A stretch of DNA of 14,528 bases. It comes from Bacteroides sp. GTDB taxonomy: Bacteria; Bacteroidota; Bacteroidia; Bacteroidales; Bacteroidaceae. The DNA is taken from the NCBI GenBank assembly GCA_019412865.1, contig DXOJ01000749.1, forward strand, positions 1 through 14,528. The letters run 5' to 3'. The translations under genes were made by a program, and so were the position numbers. The notes under the pieces are model-generated. The model saw only the letters and a list, made by a program, of their open reading frames with translations, was not told the origin of the DNA and ran no database searches. Below are positions 6,503 to 13,099 of this stretch, one piece after another. Numbering within the stretch: position 1 is the first letter of the stretch; every line of letters starts with the position of its first letter.

Positions 6503-7315
6503 TTACTTCTTACTTCCGCGCATCACTACACTGCGGATTCTATGCCTGAAAAAACCTTTTTGATTAATATATGTACAGTTATGCTTGTTCAAAAATGCAG
6601 AGATAATTTCTTCGTCATCACGCAGGTGATATGTGCAAATGGCAAAATCTAGTTTCTGGCAATTCTGAAATAAGTTCTTGCATCCCGCCAATGCGTGCCG
6701 TTCGGCTCCTTCTATATCCATTTTAAGAAACAGATGTTCATCCGTCTGATTATTGAAGAAATCGTCTAATGTTTGCTCTCTCGAAGAATTATGGTCACTT
6801 ACATACTTTTGGACAATCGTCACTTTGTCTTGCCATGGTTCGAAGGTGGCTCTGATAGCTTCCAACCATTGCTCGTCCTGTTCAAACAAATAGATATGTT
6901 TGGCTTCCTCCACAATTTCCAGTGAAGAATATCCTTCGGCACAACCGACATCTACAAAAACCTTTCCCGTGACATCTTTTACGCTATCGAAATAGTGATG
7001 CGGTGATCGCTTGTCCTGCTCCATACTCAAGGCTTTGTAGTACTTCTGAATCTTCTTGGGTGGAGTACTCTTCCTGAAATATAGCCGTTTCTTCTCTTGT
7101 TGTACATAGTATAAGCCTTTTTTCTCATCCTTTTGTACATTGACAGGCATGTTTGTATATTCATCTTTGAATTCATACAAATGCCTTGAATATCCGTGCT
7201 CTTTAATATATTCATAATATTTCAGATAGGGTGAATCGGGTTTATACCCTTTCATAAAATAATATGGAAGAGTGCCATATATAAATTTCTTTATTGTATG
7301 TTTAAGTGCGTTCAT
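6503..7315 (-). CDS. FkbM family SAM-dependent methyltransferase
   Basis: This 270-residue protein has an extra N-terminal part of about 110 residues (basic and Tyr-rich, with GLYYV and KRLYF segments) before a Rossmann-fold methyltransferase. SAM motif I is VFVDVGCAEGYSS (119-131), an acidic residue follows at the end of strand 2 (LFEQDEQW), and the FkbM signature FLKMDIEGAE is at 196-205. The family is linked with O-methylation of sugars or polyketides; here a glycan hydroxyl or a phosphate substituent is the likely target. It is the last gene of the six-gene minus-strand operon, and its ATG overlaps the stop of the upstream GT4 gene by 4 bp (ATGA). There is no visible terminator before the convergent LPS kinase gene. 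Confidence 0.85.
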   Translation of the reverse strand: MNALKHTIKKFIYGTLPYYFMKGYKPDSPYLKYYEYIKEHGYSRHLYEFKDEYTNMPVNVQKDEKKGLYYVQQEKKRLYFRKSTPPKKIQKYYKALSMEQDKRSPHHYFDSVKDVTGKVFVDVGCAEGYSSLEIVEEAKHIYLFEQDEQWLEAIRATFEPWQDKVTIVQKYVSDHNSSREQTLDDFFNNQTDEHLFLKMDIEGAERHALAGCKNLFQNCQKLDFAICTYHLRDDEEIISAFLNKHNCTYINQKGFFRHRIRSVVMRGSKK

Positions 7316-8445
7316 TTCATTAGTTGCTTGTAGATGTTTAAGATCTCCTCCGCTTGCTTTTCTTCTGCGAATCTTTTAGCAAAAATTTGCCCCTTTTCAA
7401 TCATAATCTTTTTTCTCTCAGGATCTGCGTATATCTGTTTGAAGGCATCGGCCATTCCTTTGATATCGTCAGGATCTACATAGATAGAGTCGGGACCTCC
7501 GGCTTCTTCCAGGCAAGATCCAGTCGCGGCCACTACCGGAATACCGGAGTATAGAGCTTCTATAATGGGAATACCAAAACCTTCGAAACGGGAAGGGTAT
7601 ACAAAAATTTCTGCTAACTGATAAAAAGCCGGTAGATCATCAAAAGGAACATTGCTGATGATATGTACCCTTTCTTCCAGCTTATTCTCCTTAATGAAAC
7701 GTTCAATTTTATCAGTATATTCCGTGTGGCGTCCTACAATGACGAGATGAATCTGTTCAGGAAGCATCGTTAGTGCCTGCACCGCTGAAAGGGCGTTTTT
7801 GCGTTCTTCAATACTTCCTACGTTAAGGATATAGTGATCCGGTAGCTGATATTTAGCCCGGATTTCTCTTTTCTTCTCTGCTGCTACAGGATGCATGAAT
7901 GAAGGATCACATCCCTGATAAACAACTTCTATCTTATCGGCGGGAATCCTGAAATACTCAATAATATCACGCTTGGTACATTCGCTGATAGCAATGATTT
8001 TATCGGCATTTTCGCAAGCTTTACGGAATTTGTATGTGTATATTTTCCTGTCGATCGAATGGTAATACTGCGGATAGCGCAGAAAGATCAGATCGTGAAT
8101 CGTTACAATACTTTTTACCTCGCTTTGATGTATATTCAGGGGCAACTCATTACTAAGTCCGTGGAATATATCGATTTTTTCTTTTTCCAGTTGTTGGGTA
8201 ACGCCCCATACTCGCCACAATGAACTTAACTTTTTCCAGGAAGAAGTAGTGGGATAAGAAAGCTGTAGTTGCTGATACTGCCTCGTTAATTTGTCCAGCC
8301 TCTTGTTTTCCCGTTTCTTGGGGGCATACAGCACATATTCATTCTCCGGATAGAATTGGCATAGGATATCCACTATATAGCGGCTATAATTACCCAGACC
8401 GGTGAAATTCTGTACTGCACGTTTTCCGTCAAAACCTATTCTCAT
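7312..8445 (-). CDS. Glycosyltransferase family 4 (GT-B, group 1)
   Basis: This is a 377-residue GT4 enzyme with clear landmarks. It opens MRIGFDGKRAVQNFTGLGNY, containing the acceptor-side glycine loop (GLGNYSRYI at 16-24). IHDLIFLRYP (about 116-125) and YQGCDP (176-181) follow, with the domain-2 start ILNVGSIEERKN (206-217). The EX7E motif lies in PSRFEGFGIPIIEAL (E288 and E296), ending in YVDPDD at 322-327. This N-terminal pattern is typical of mannosyl- or glucosyl-type GT4 enzymes, but the donor cannot be assigned. It is co-transcribed with LicD upstream (29-bp gap) and FkbM downstream (4-bp overlap), so it probably adds a sugar near the phosphate-bearing or methylated part of the glycan. 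Confidence 0.9.
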   Translation of the reverse strand: MRIGFDGKRAVQNFTGLGNYSRYIVDILCQFYPENEYVLYAPKKRENKRLDKLTRQYQQLQLSYPTTSSWKKLSSLWRVWGVTQQLEKEKIDIFHGLSNELPLNIHQSEVKSIVTIHDLIFLRYPQYYHSIDRKIYTYKFRKACENADKIIAISECTKRDIIEYFRIPADKIEVVYQGCDPSFMHPVAAEKKREIRAKYQLPDHYILNVGSIEERKNALSAVQALTMLPEQIHLVIVGRHTEYTDKIERFIKENKLEERVHIISNVPFDDLPAFYQLAEIFVYPSRFEGFGIPIIEALYSGIPVVAATGSCLEEAGGPDSIYVDPDDIKGMADAFKQIYADPERKKIMIEKGQIFAKRFAEEKQAEEILNIYKQLMK

Positions 8446-8474
8446 TTCTACTTCTTACCTTTATGTGATTATAA

Positions 8475-9287
8475 TTAGACTTCAAAATTCCGATAAGGTT
8501 TATTCAAGTCTAAATAATGGAAATTGTGTTGTCTTTGTCCACTTTGTTTAGGTATGGTCATGTAATCTCCATATTTCTGTGACAGATAAGCGTCGTATTT
8601 CTGTACTCCCCATACTTCTTCATCTTCAAACCGGATAGGAGTGGGAGTGCCCAGGATATCCTTCGACATGATTCCTTTCATTCCATCATCATAATCGCAG
8701 ACTAATGCGCATTGGTCGAAATCGTATTTCTTCATCACCTTCCTGATGCTTTCCTGTGCTCCGGTAAGGGTAAAAAACTTTCTGCATAATAGCGGTATCC
8801 ATGAACTGGGACCTTTCCCATGTTTGTATGGATCGCGATGAATAAGATAAAGTACTCGTTTGTAGAACTCATACTTCGCAAAATGCATTCTTTGCGCCAT
8901 ACGGCTTTCCGGAACTCCATCTAGTGGAAATATATCAATATATACACCTCCCAGATATTTGAGATGCATACGCTCGATTAAGGTTGTGTTGGCATCCTGC
9001 ACCTTTGCGAACGGAAGAGGATATTCCTTATCATTCTCAGCGCATACCGCTTCGTAAGGTTCCGGTAACCATTCTTTGGCATTAGCCATTAGTAAGTCAT
9101 AATCAGCTCTTGGCATTCCGATATCCAAATCATCATCCCAGGGGATGAATCCTTTGTGGCGCACAGCTCCCAGCATGGTGCCTGCCATGATGTAATATCG
9201 CAGATTATGTTCTTTGCAAACTTTGTCAACAGCTAATAAGTTCTTTAATATGCGAAGCTGTAGAGGGCGGATGTCGTAATTAGCCAT
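8475..9287 (-). CDS. LicD family phosphotransferase
   Basis: This is a 270-residue LicD-type enzyme of the nucleotidyltransferase-fold superfamily. LicD proteins move a phosphorylated alcohol, classically phosphocholine from CDP-choline, to a sugar. Hallmarks are AGTMLGAVRHKGFIPW (35-50), directly followed by the acidic metal-binding cluster DDDLDIGM (51-58) and PRADYD (59-64), then YIDIFPLDG (116-124). Length and order match the family. It lies 15 bp downstream of a LicC-like nucleotidyltransferase gene, which would supply the CDP-activated substrate. No choline transporter or choline kinase is in view, so the group transferred may not be choline. Ethanolamine phosphate or a related amino-alcohol phosphate is my preferred inference because of the PLP enzyme two genes upstream. 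Confidence 0.92.
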   Translation of the reverse strand: MANYDIRPLQLRILKNLLAVDKVCKEHNLRYYIMAGTMLGAVRHKGFIPWDDDLDIGMPRADYDLLMANAKEWLPEPYEAVCAENDKEYPLPFAKVQDANTTLIERMHLKYLGGVYIDIFPLDGVPESRMAQRMHFAKYEFYKRVLYLIHRDPYKHGKGPSSWIPLLCRKFFTLTGAQESIRKVMKKYDFDQCALVCDYDDGMKGIMSKDILGTPTPIRFEDEEVWGVQKYDAYLSQKYGDYMTIPKQSGQRQHNFHYLDLNKPYRNFEV

Positions 9288-9302
9288 TCTATCTGATTTT
9301 AA

Positions 9303-10034
9303 TTAATAAAGACTGGCTGGAATCAGCTTCTGTGCCTGTTGAAAGTCCTCTACTGTGTCCAGCTCGGCCGAGAAGAACTCGGTGGTGTCCATAACGTAAA
9401 AACTATATCCTTGCGGAATCAGTCTCTCAAAAGCCCGTTCGTAGAATATATTATCCAGTCCTTCGGTAGTAATCATAATTTCCAGTTCCCGGAATAGCGC
9501 TTTGGTATATTCAGCTGACATCTTTTCAATGCCGATAGATTCTCCGATAGCATTGGATATCGAACAGACTTTGCTGATTTCAACGACCTTTTGTGCGTCG
9601 TCCACGATGACTTTTATTTCTTCTGCTCCGAGCTCATGACGATTCAGTGCCAATATGTCGTCCTTATCCGAATGAAGCAGTTTCTCTACAATCTGCGGAT
9701 CAAATACAATGTCGCTGTCTAATAACAAAATCTCCTGCCCATCTGTATAGGAACGGGTGAGCCATAATGAATAGATATTGTTGGTTGATTCATACCTGTC
9801 ATTATAGATGAAAGTAATATCTTGGGTTGGATAATGTGCCTGTAGGAAATCAACGATTTGCTGCTGGCGATACCCGGTGACAATGATGAACTCATCAAAT
9901 CCGTTTTGTATCAGAGCATCAAAAGCTCTTTCCAAAAGGCATCGTTCTCCTATTTTGAGAAGACATTTGGGCGTCGTATCGGTCAGCGGGCGTAAGCGTG
10001 AAGCTATTCCTGCGGCTAATATTACTGCTTTCAT
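9303..10034 (-). CDS. Sugar-1-phosphate/phosphocholine-type nucleotidyltransferase (LicC-like)
   Basis: This 243-residue single-domain NTP transferase probably couples CTP to a phosphorylated small molecule and releases PPi in the cytosol. The nucleotide-binding signature LAAGIASRLRPLTDTTPK (6-23) includes the activating Arg and Lys. YNDRYESTNNIYSLWL (77-92) closely resembles the NDKY-NN-YSL segment of LicC phosphocholine cytidylyltransferases. DSDIVF (106-111) gives the metal-binding Asp, and SAELDTVEDFQQA (222-234) is the second metal site. The NN-YSL element and the adjacent LicD favour an amine-phosphate cytidylyltransferase over a sugar nucleotidyltransferase. Its ATG overlaps the stop of the PLP enzyme gene by 4 bp, pointing to coupled translation of consecutive pathway steps. 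Confidence 0.9.
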   Translation of the reverse strand: MKAVILAAGIASRLRPLTDTTPKCLLKIGERCLLERAFDALIQNGFDEFIIVTGYRQQQIVDFLQAHYPTQDITFIYNDRYESTNNIYSLWLTRSYTDGQEILLLDSDIVFDPQIVEKLLHSDKDDILALNRHELGAEEIKVIVDDAQKVVEISKVCSISNAIGESIGIEKMSAEYTKALFRELEIMITTEGLDNIFYERAFERLIPQGYSFYVMDTTEFFSAELDTVEDFQQAQKLIPASLY

Positions 10035-11080
10035 TTGGATGCTATTTCTTTGATTGTATCTATAACGATCCGGTTCTGCTCTGGGCGTCCCAATGTGATA
10101 CGCAAATGAGTATTGATATCCGGTTCATTCATAAATTTCACTTTATAACTCTGTTTAGCAAAAGCCTTTTGTAAAGCCTCTTTCAGTTCTATCGGGTATT
10201 TGATTAAAATAAAGTTGGCAACCGATTCATATACTTTGAATCCGGGTAATACGCCGATTTCCTTTTCGTAACGCTCACGGTCTTCGTTCATCAGTTTGGC
10301 GATATTGCGATAGTGTGCGTCCGATTTAAGAGCCGCAATGGCGATATCTTCGGATATCCGGTTATATCCCAGATATTTATTGCTGTATCTGCTGAATTTT
10401 TCCAGCTCCTTACTCATGAATCCGAATCCCATACGTAAACCGGGCAATCCATAAAACTTGGATAAAGTACGGGAAATAATCAAATTCGGATATTTATTAA
10501 CCAGCTTTTTGATGTAACTGGTATCAGTTGAAACAAAAGAAGCGTATGCTTCATCTATCAGTACCACTGTTTGGCTGGGCACTTCTGCGAGCAGTTCATC
10601 CAATTCTTTCGGAGTTAAACCATTGCCGGTAGGGTTATTGGGAGAAGCTAGTAAAAGAATCTTCGGATTCTCTTTCTGAATCATATCTTTTAGCGTCTCA
10701 AAGTCATATTTAAAAGTATTTCCGTCTTCGTAGAGAGGATATTGCAAAGTATGGCCATTCACCTCATCTGCAATTGATTTATAATACCACCATGAGAACT
10801 TGGGAATCAACATCGTTTTATTTCCATCTTCTTGAGTCAGGAAGTAGTGTACAGCTTGTTTCAGAATATCTTCTCCGCCGTATCCTAATAAGACTTGTGT
10901 TTCATCTATATCGTAAAGTTCGGATAAGAAAACAGATAATATACTTTTCTTTCCTTCATCATAAATGCGGGTATAAAAACAAAGTTTATTTATATCGAAG
11001 TTTTTTAAAGCTTCTACTACTTCTTTTGATGGACTGTAGTTAAATTCGTTTCGATCTAAAAAGTTCAAATTCTTTTCCAT
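10031..11080 (-). CDS. PLP-dependent class I/II enzyme, HisC/CobD-like (aminotransferase or phospho-amino-acid decarboxylase)
   Basis: This 349-residue fold-type I PLP enzyme resembles histidinol-phosphate aminotransferase (HisC) and threonine-phosphate decarboxylase (CobD). Landmarks are the N-terminal substrate segment RNEFNYSPS (10-18) and LGYGGEDIL (65-73) at the cofactor phosphate. SPNNPTGN (146-153) and DEAYASF (176-182, D176 to the pyridine N) follow, with the Schiff-base Lys in RTLSKFYGLPGLRMGF (K208). The carboxylate-binding Arg is in LRITLGRP (R327). The FYGLPGLR context after the Lys looks more CobD-like than HisC-like, from memory. A histidine-pathway role is unlikely because no his genes are near. 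Overlapping a LicC-like gene and two genes from licD, it probably makes or modifies the phosphorylated amine that is later activated and transferred. Transamination of another substrate remains possible. Confidence 0.85.
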   Translation of the reverse strand: MEKNLNFLDRNEFNYSPSKEVVEALKNFDINKLCFYTRIYDEGKKSILSVFLSELYDIDETQVLLGYGGEDILKQAVHYFLTQEDGNKTMLIPKFSWWYYKSIADEVNGHTLQYPLYEDGNTFKYDFETLKDMIQKENPKILLLASPNNPTGNGLTPKELDELLAEVPSQTVVLIDEAYASFVSTDTSYIKKLVNKYPNLIISRTLSKFYGLPGLRMGFGFMSKELEKFSRYSNKYLGYNRISEDIAIAALKSDAHYRNIAKLMNEDRERYEKEIGVLPGFKVYESVANFILIKYPIELKEALQKAFAKQSYKVKFMNEPDINTHLRITLGRPEQNRIVIDTIKEIASK

Positions 11081-11081
11081 A

Positions 11082-11891
11082 TTAGTTTTGTATGATTCCT
11101 TTATCGCACCAGGTTAGTTTCCTGACTTTCGTTTCGTTCAAAATACTGCGGTTGTTGCTCAAATTATCCGTTCCATGTAATTCGTGATGAAGGTGGAACA
11201 CAATTCCCGCAAATTTGATGGTACGCTTGCGTACACCGCTATTGATGAGGCGGCACACTAATTCATGATCTTCGCTTCCCCATCCGGTAATAGCTTCATT
11301 GTATCCATTGACTTTTAATAAATCCTCTTTCCAGAAAGCCATATTGCATCCTCTGGAATATGAAATATCCCATTGGCGATAATGCTGAAGTAGTGGGCTT
11401 AGCCAAGGTAAATGTACTCCGTTGATTGTGTTTTTAGTACCTTTGTCGTGAATAGAGATAATGCAGTTTCTTTCTGCTAGCATCTTTTTGGTTAAACCTT
11501 CCCGGATTAATACACGGCTACCGGTTACGAAACTGCCTTTTTTAGCAAAATGTACATGATCTTTGACGAAATCTTTGTGTAAGACGATATCTCCGTCAAT
11601 TTGTATAATATATTCTTTAGATGCTTTCGCAATAGCTTTGTTGCGGATGGAGGCCAGTCTGAAGCCTAGATCCTCATGCCAAACATGAATAATAGGGACT
11701 TCGGAGGAGGCTGCTAATTGATGAATTAGTTCTCTTGTATCTTCTTTAGAACCATCATCTGCAATGATAATTTCATCTGGAAGGAGAGATTGACGTAGCA
11801 CGCTTTTAACGCATAATTCTAATGCGTCGCTTCTATTATAGGTGGATATAATTAGCGATGTACTTATGTTGCTCGCCATGGGTTTATTCAT
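11082..11891 (-). CDS. Glycosyltransferase family 2 (GT-A) with galactosyltransferase-type C-terminal region
   Basis: This is a 269-residue inverting GT-A enzyme. The N-terminal nucleotide-binding strand is SLIISTYNRSDALELCVKSV (12-31), then ADDGS (44-48) and the metal-binding DxD in IQIDGDIVL (D99, D101). The acceptor-side GWGSEDHELVCRL (203-215) and HLHHE (233-237) match the Glyco_transf_7C type of C-terminal region. In related proteins this is tied to galactose or N-acetylgalactosamine transfer, but specificity is uncertain here. ATG 11891 is the first start; an ATG four codons later (11879) is also possible. It is the first gene of the six-gene minus-strand operon, one base from the PLP enzyme gene, behind a convincing Bacteroides promoter. 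Confidence 0.88.
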   Translation of the reverse strand: MNKPMASNISTSLIISTYNRSDALELCVKSVLRQSLLPDEIIIADDGSKEDTRELIHQLAASSEVPIIHVWHEDLGFRLASIRNKAIAKASKEYIIQIDGDIVLHKDFVKDHVHFAKKGSFVTGSRVLIREGLTKKMLAERNCIISIHDKGTKNTINGVHLPWLSPLLQHYRQWDISYSRGCNMAFWKEDLLKVNGYNEAITGWGSEDHELVCRLINSGVRKRTIKFAGIVFHLHHELHGTDNLSNNRSILNETKVRKLTWCDKGIIQN

Positions 11892-11943
11892 ATAATTATT
11901 ACTAAGTTAGTTAATAGTTAAGGGGGCTTGCACTAAAATTCTA

Positions 11944-11974
11944 CAAATGTATACATTTTATTTGGTTGTGACAA
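11944..11974 (-). promoter_or_regulatory. Putative promoter of the six-gene minus-strand operon
   Basis: On the minus strand a TTG (plus positions 11972-11974) is followed after exactly 20 bp by TACATTTG (11944-11951). Both the boxes and the spacing agree with the Bacteroides TTG / TAnnTTTG promoter pattern. It lies 52 bp upstream of the GT2 ATG and is the best promoter candidate in the window. It should drive GT2, PLP enzyme, nucleotidyltransferase, LicD, GT4 and FkbM, since no internal promoter is obvious in the short gaps between those genes. Confidence 0.65.
11945..11958. promoter_or_regulatory. 14-bp perfect palindrome overlapping the -7 box, possible operator
   Basis: AAATGTATACATTT is its own reverse complement. 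It covers seven of the eight bases of the minus-strand -7 box, a placement expected for a repressor site. It may instead be a chance dyad in A/T-rich DNA. No regulator gene lies in the window. Confidence 0.4.
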
Positions 11975-12036
11975 GCGTTAAAGGCTTTTTTGCTAAACAT
12001 TAGAGGGTTAGCATTCTTTTTTAAGAATAATATCCG

Positions 12037-12044
12037 TATCTTTG
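12037..12044 (+). promoter_or_regulatory. Putative Bacteroides -7 box for the GT2-WbsX unit
   Basis: TATCTTTG is an exact TAnnTTTG match 43 bp upstream of the ATG at 12088. The -33 region holds only a T-rich run (TTCTTTTTT). It is divergent from the six-gene operon promoter in a 196-bp intergenic region. Confidence 0.5.
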
Positions 12045-12087
12045 CTATCATTTTGTTATAATAACTAAGATAAATAGTGTGTTTGTA

Positions 12088-13071
12088 ATGGAAAATTATC
12101 CGATAGAAGTTAGTATAATCATCCCTAATTATAACTATGCTCGTTTTTTACAGCAACGTATCGAGTCGGTATTGGCACAAACATATACAGACTATGAAAT
12201 AATATTATTGGATGATGCTTCAACCGATGATAGTGTGTCTATTTTAAACCATTATAAAACAAATTCTCGTGTCGCTCATTTGGAGATTAATTCAGTTAAT
12301 ACAGGGAGCCCTTTTGCTCAGTGGCAAAAAGGTATAAGTTTGTCTCGTGGAAAATATATATGGATTGCCGAGAGTGATGATGCGGCTGATTCTTCTTTTT
12401 TGGAAAAAGCTGTTTCTATCTTAAATCAATATCCTCATGCTTCTTTCTGTTTTTTAGGTTCACATTGTATAGACGAGAAAGGGAATAAACTATCTACAGA
12501 TTTTGACCGTTGGACTTCAAAGCAATTACTCCGTCCTTACAATATAGGTGTTTTTGATAGTGAAGATTATATAAAACAGAATCTTTATTGGCGCAATTAT
12601 ATTTACAATGCTAGTGGTGTTGTCTTTCGTAAACAATGTTTTGAACAGATAAAGGATTTGTCTTGTTTCTCAATGCGCTATAGTGGTGATTGGCTTTTTT
12701 GGATAGAGATGGCGAGGCAAGGGAGTGTTATTGAGTTATATGAAAAGTTAAACTTTTTTCGATTGCATTCAACAAGTACAACTGTTGAGGGTAACGCTTC
12801 AGGTAATGCGATTCTTGAAGATATTCAAGTAGTACATTATGTTGAATCATTTTCTTATCCAATAGGGCGTTATAAGCGTTTGATGCGACATGGAATGCTT
12901 TATAAAAATATAAAGCGTGCAAAAGTTGATCCGAAAATGAGATTGTTGTTGTTTGAAAAACTGAAAGGATGTTTTGACACAAGTGTGTGGACATATAGAT
13001 GGGAACGAGTTAATAAATACATGAGTTTTTTGAATCCATGGCAACCTACAAGAGATAGAGATAGGTTGTAA
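12088..13071 (+). CDS. Glycosyltransferase family 2 (GT-A)
   Basis: This is a 327-residue inverting GT-A glycosyltransferase starting at ATG 12088. A GTG three codons upstream (12079) is in frame but less likely. The fold opens with VSIIIPNYNYARFLQQRIES (8-27), then ILLDDASTDDS (39-49), GSPFAQWQKGI (73-83) and the DxD-like metal site WIAESDDAAD (92-101). SGDWLFWIEMA (199-209) supplies the catalytic base region. The basic C-terminal 70 residues (many Arg, Lys and aromatics) suit membrane-surface attachment. Base composition is low in G+C (for example 16 of 60 in 12241-12300), unlike the minus-strand operon next door. That suggests a separately acquired or strain-variable end of the locus. It precedes the WbsX-like gene by 28 bp and is probably co-transcribed with it. 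Confidence 0.88.
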   Translation: MENYPIEVSIIIPNYNYARFLQQRIESVLAQTYTDYEIILLDDASTDDSVSILNHYKTNSRVAHLEINSVNTGSPFAQWQKGISLSRGKYIWIAESDDAADSSFLEKAVSILNQYPHASFCFLGSHCIDEKGNKLSTDFDRWTSKQLLRPYNIGVFDSEDYIKQNLYWRNYIYNASGVVFRKQCFEQIKDLSCFSMRYSGDWLFWIEMARQGSVIELYEKLNFFRLHSTSTTVEGNASGNAILEDIQVVHYVESFSYPIGRYKRLMRHGMLYKNIKRAKVDPKMRLLLFEKLKGCFDTSVWTYRWERVNKYMSFLNPWQPTRDRDRL

Positions 13072-13099
13072 TGAATTGTGAAGTGCAATAAAGAAAAAT

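Noticed and set aside
8475..11080. 2-aminoethylphosphonate pathway as the explanation of the PLP-cytidylyltransferase-LicD trio
   Set aside because: No PEP mutase or phosphonopyruvate decarboxylase gene is in the window and the PLP enzyme is HisC/CobD-like rather than class V AEP transaminase-like. It cannot be excluded if those genes lie elsewhere.
12079..12087. GTG 12079 as the GT2 start
   Set aside because: The ATG three codons later gives a normal GT2 N-terminus, and the extra residues M-F-V add nothing recognisable.
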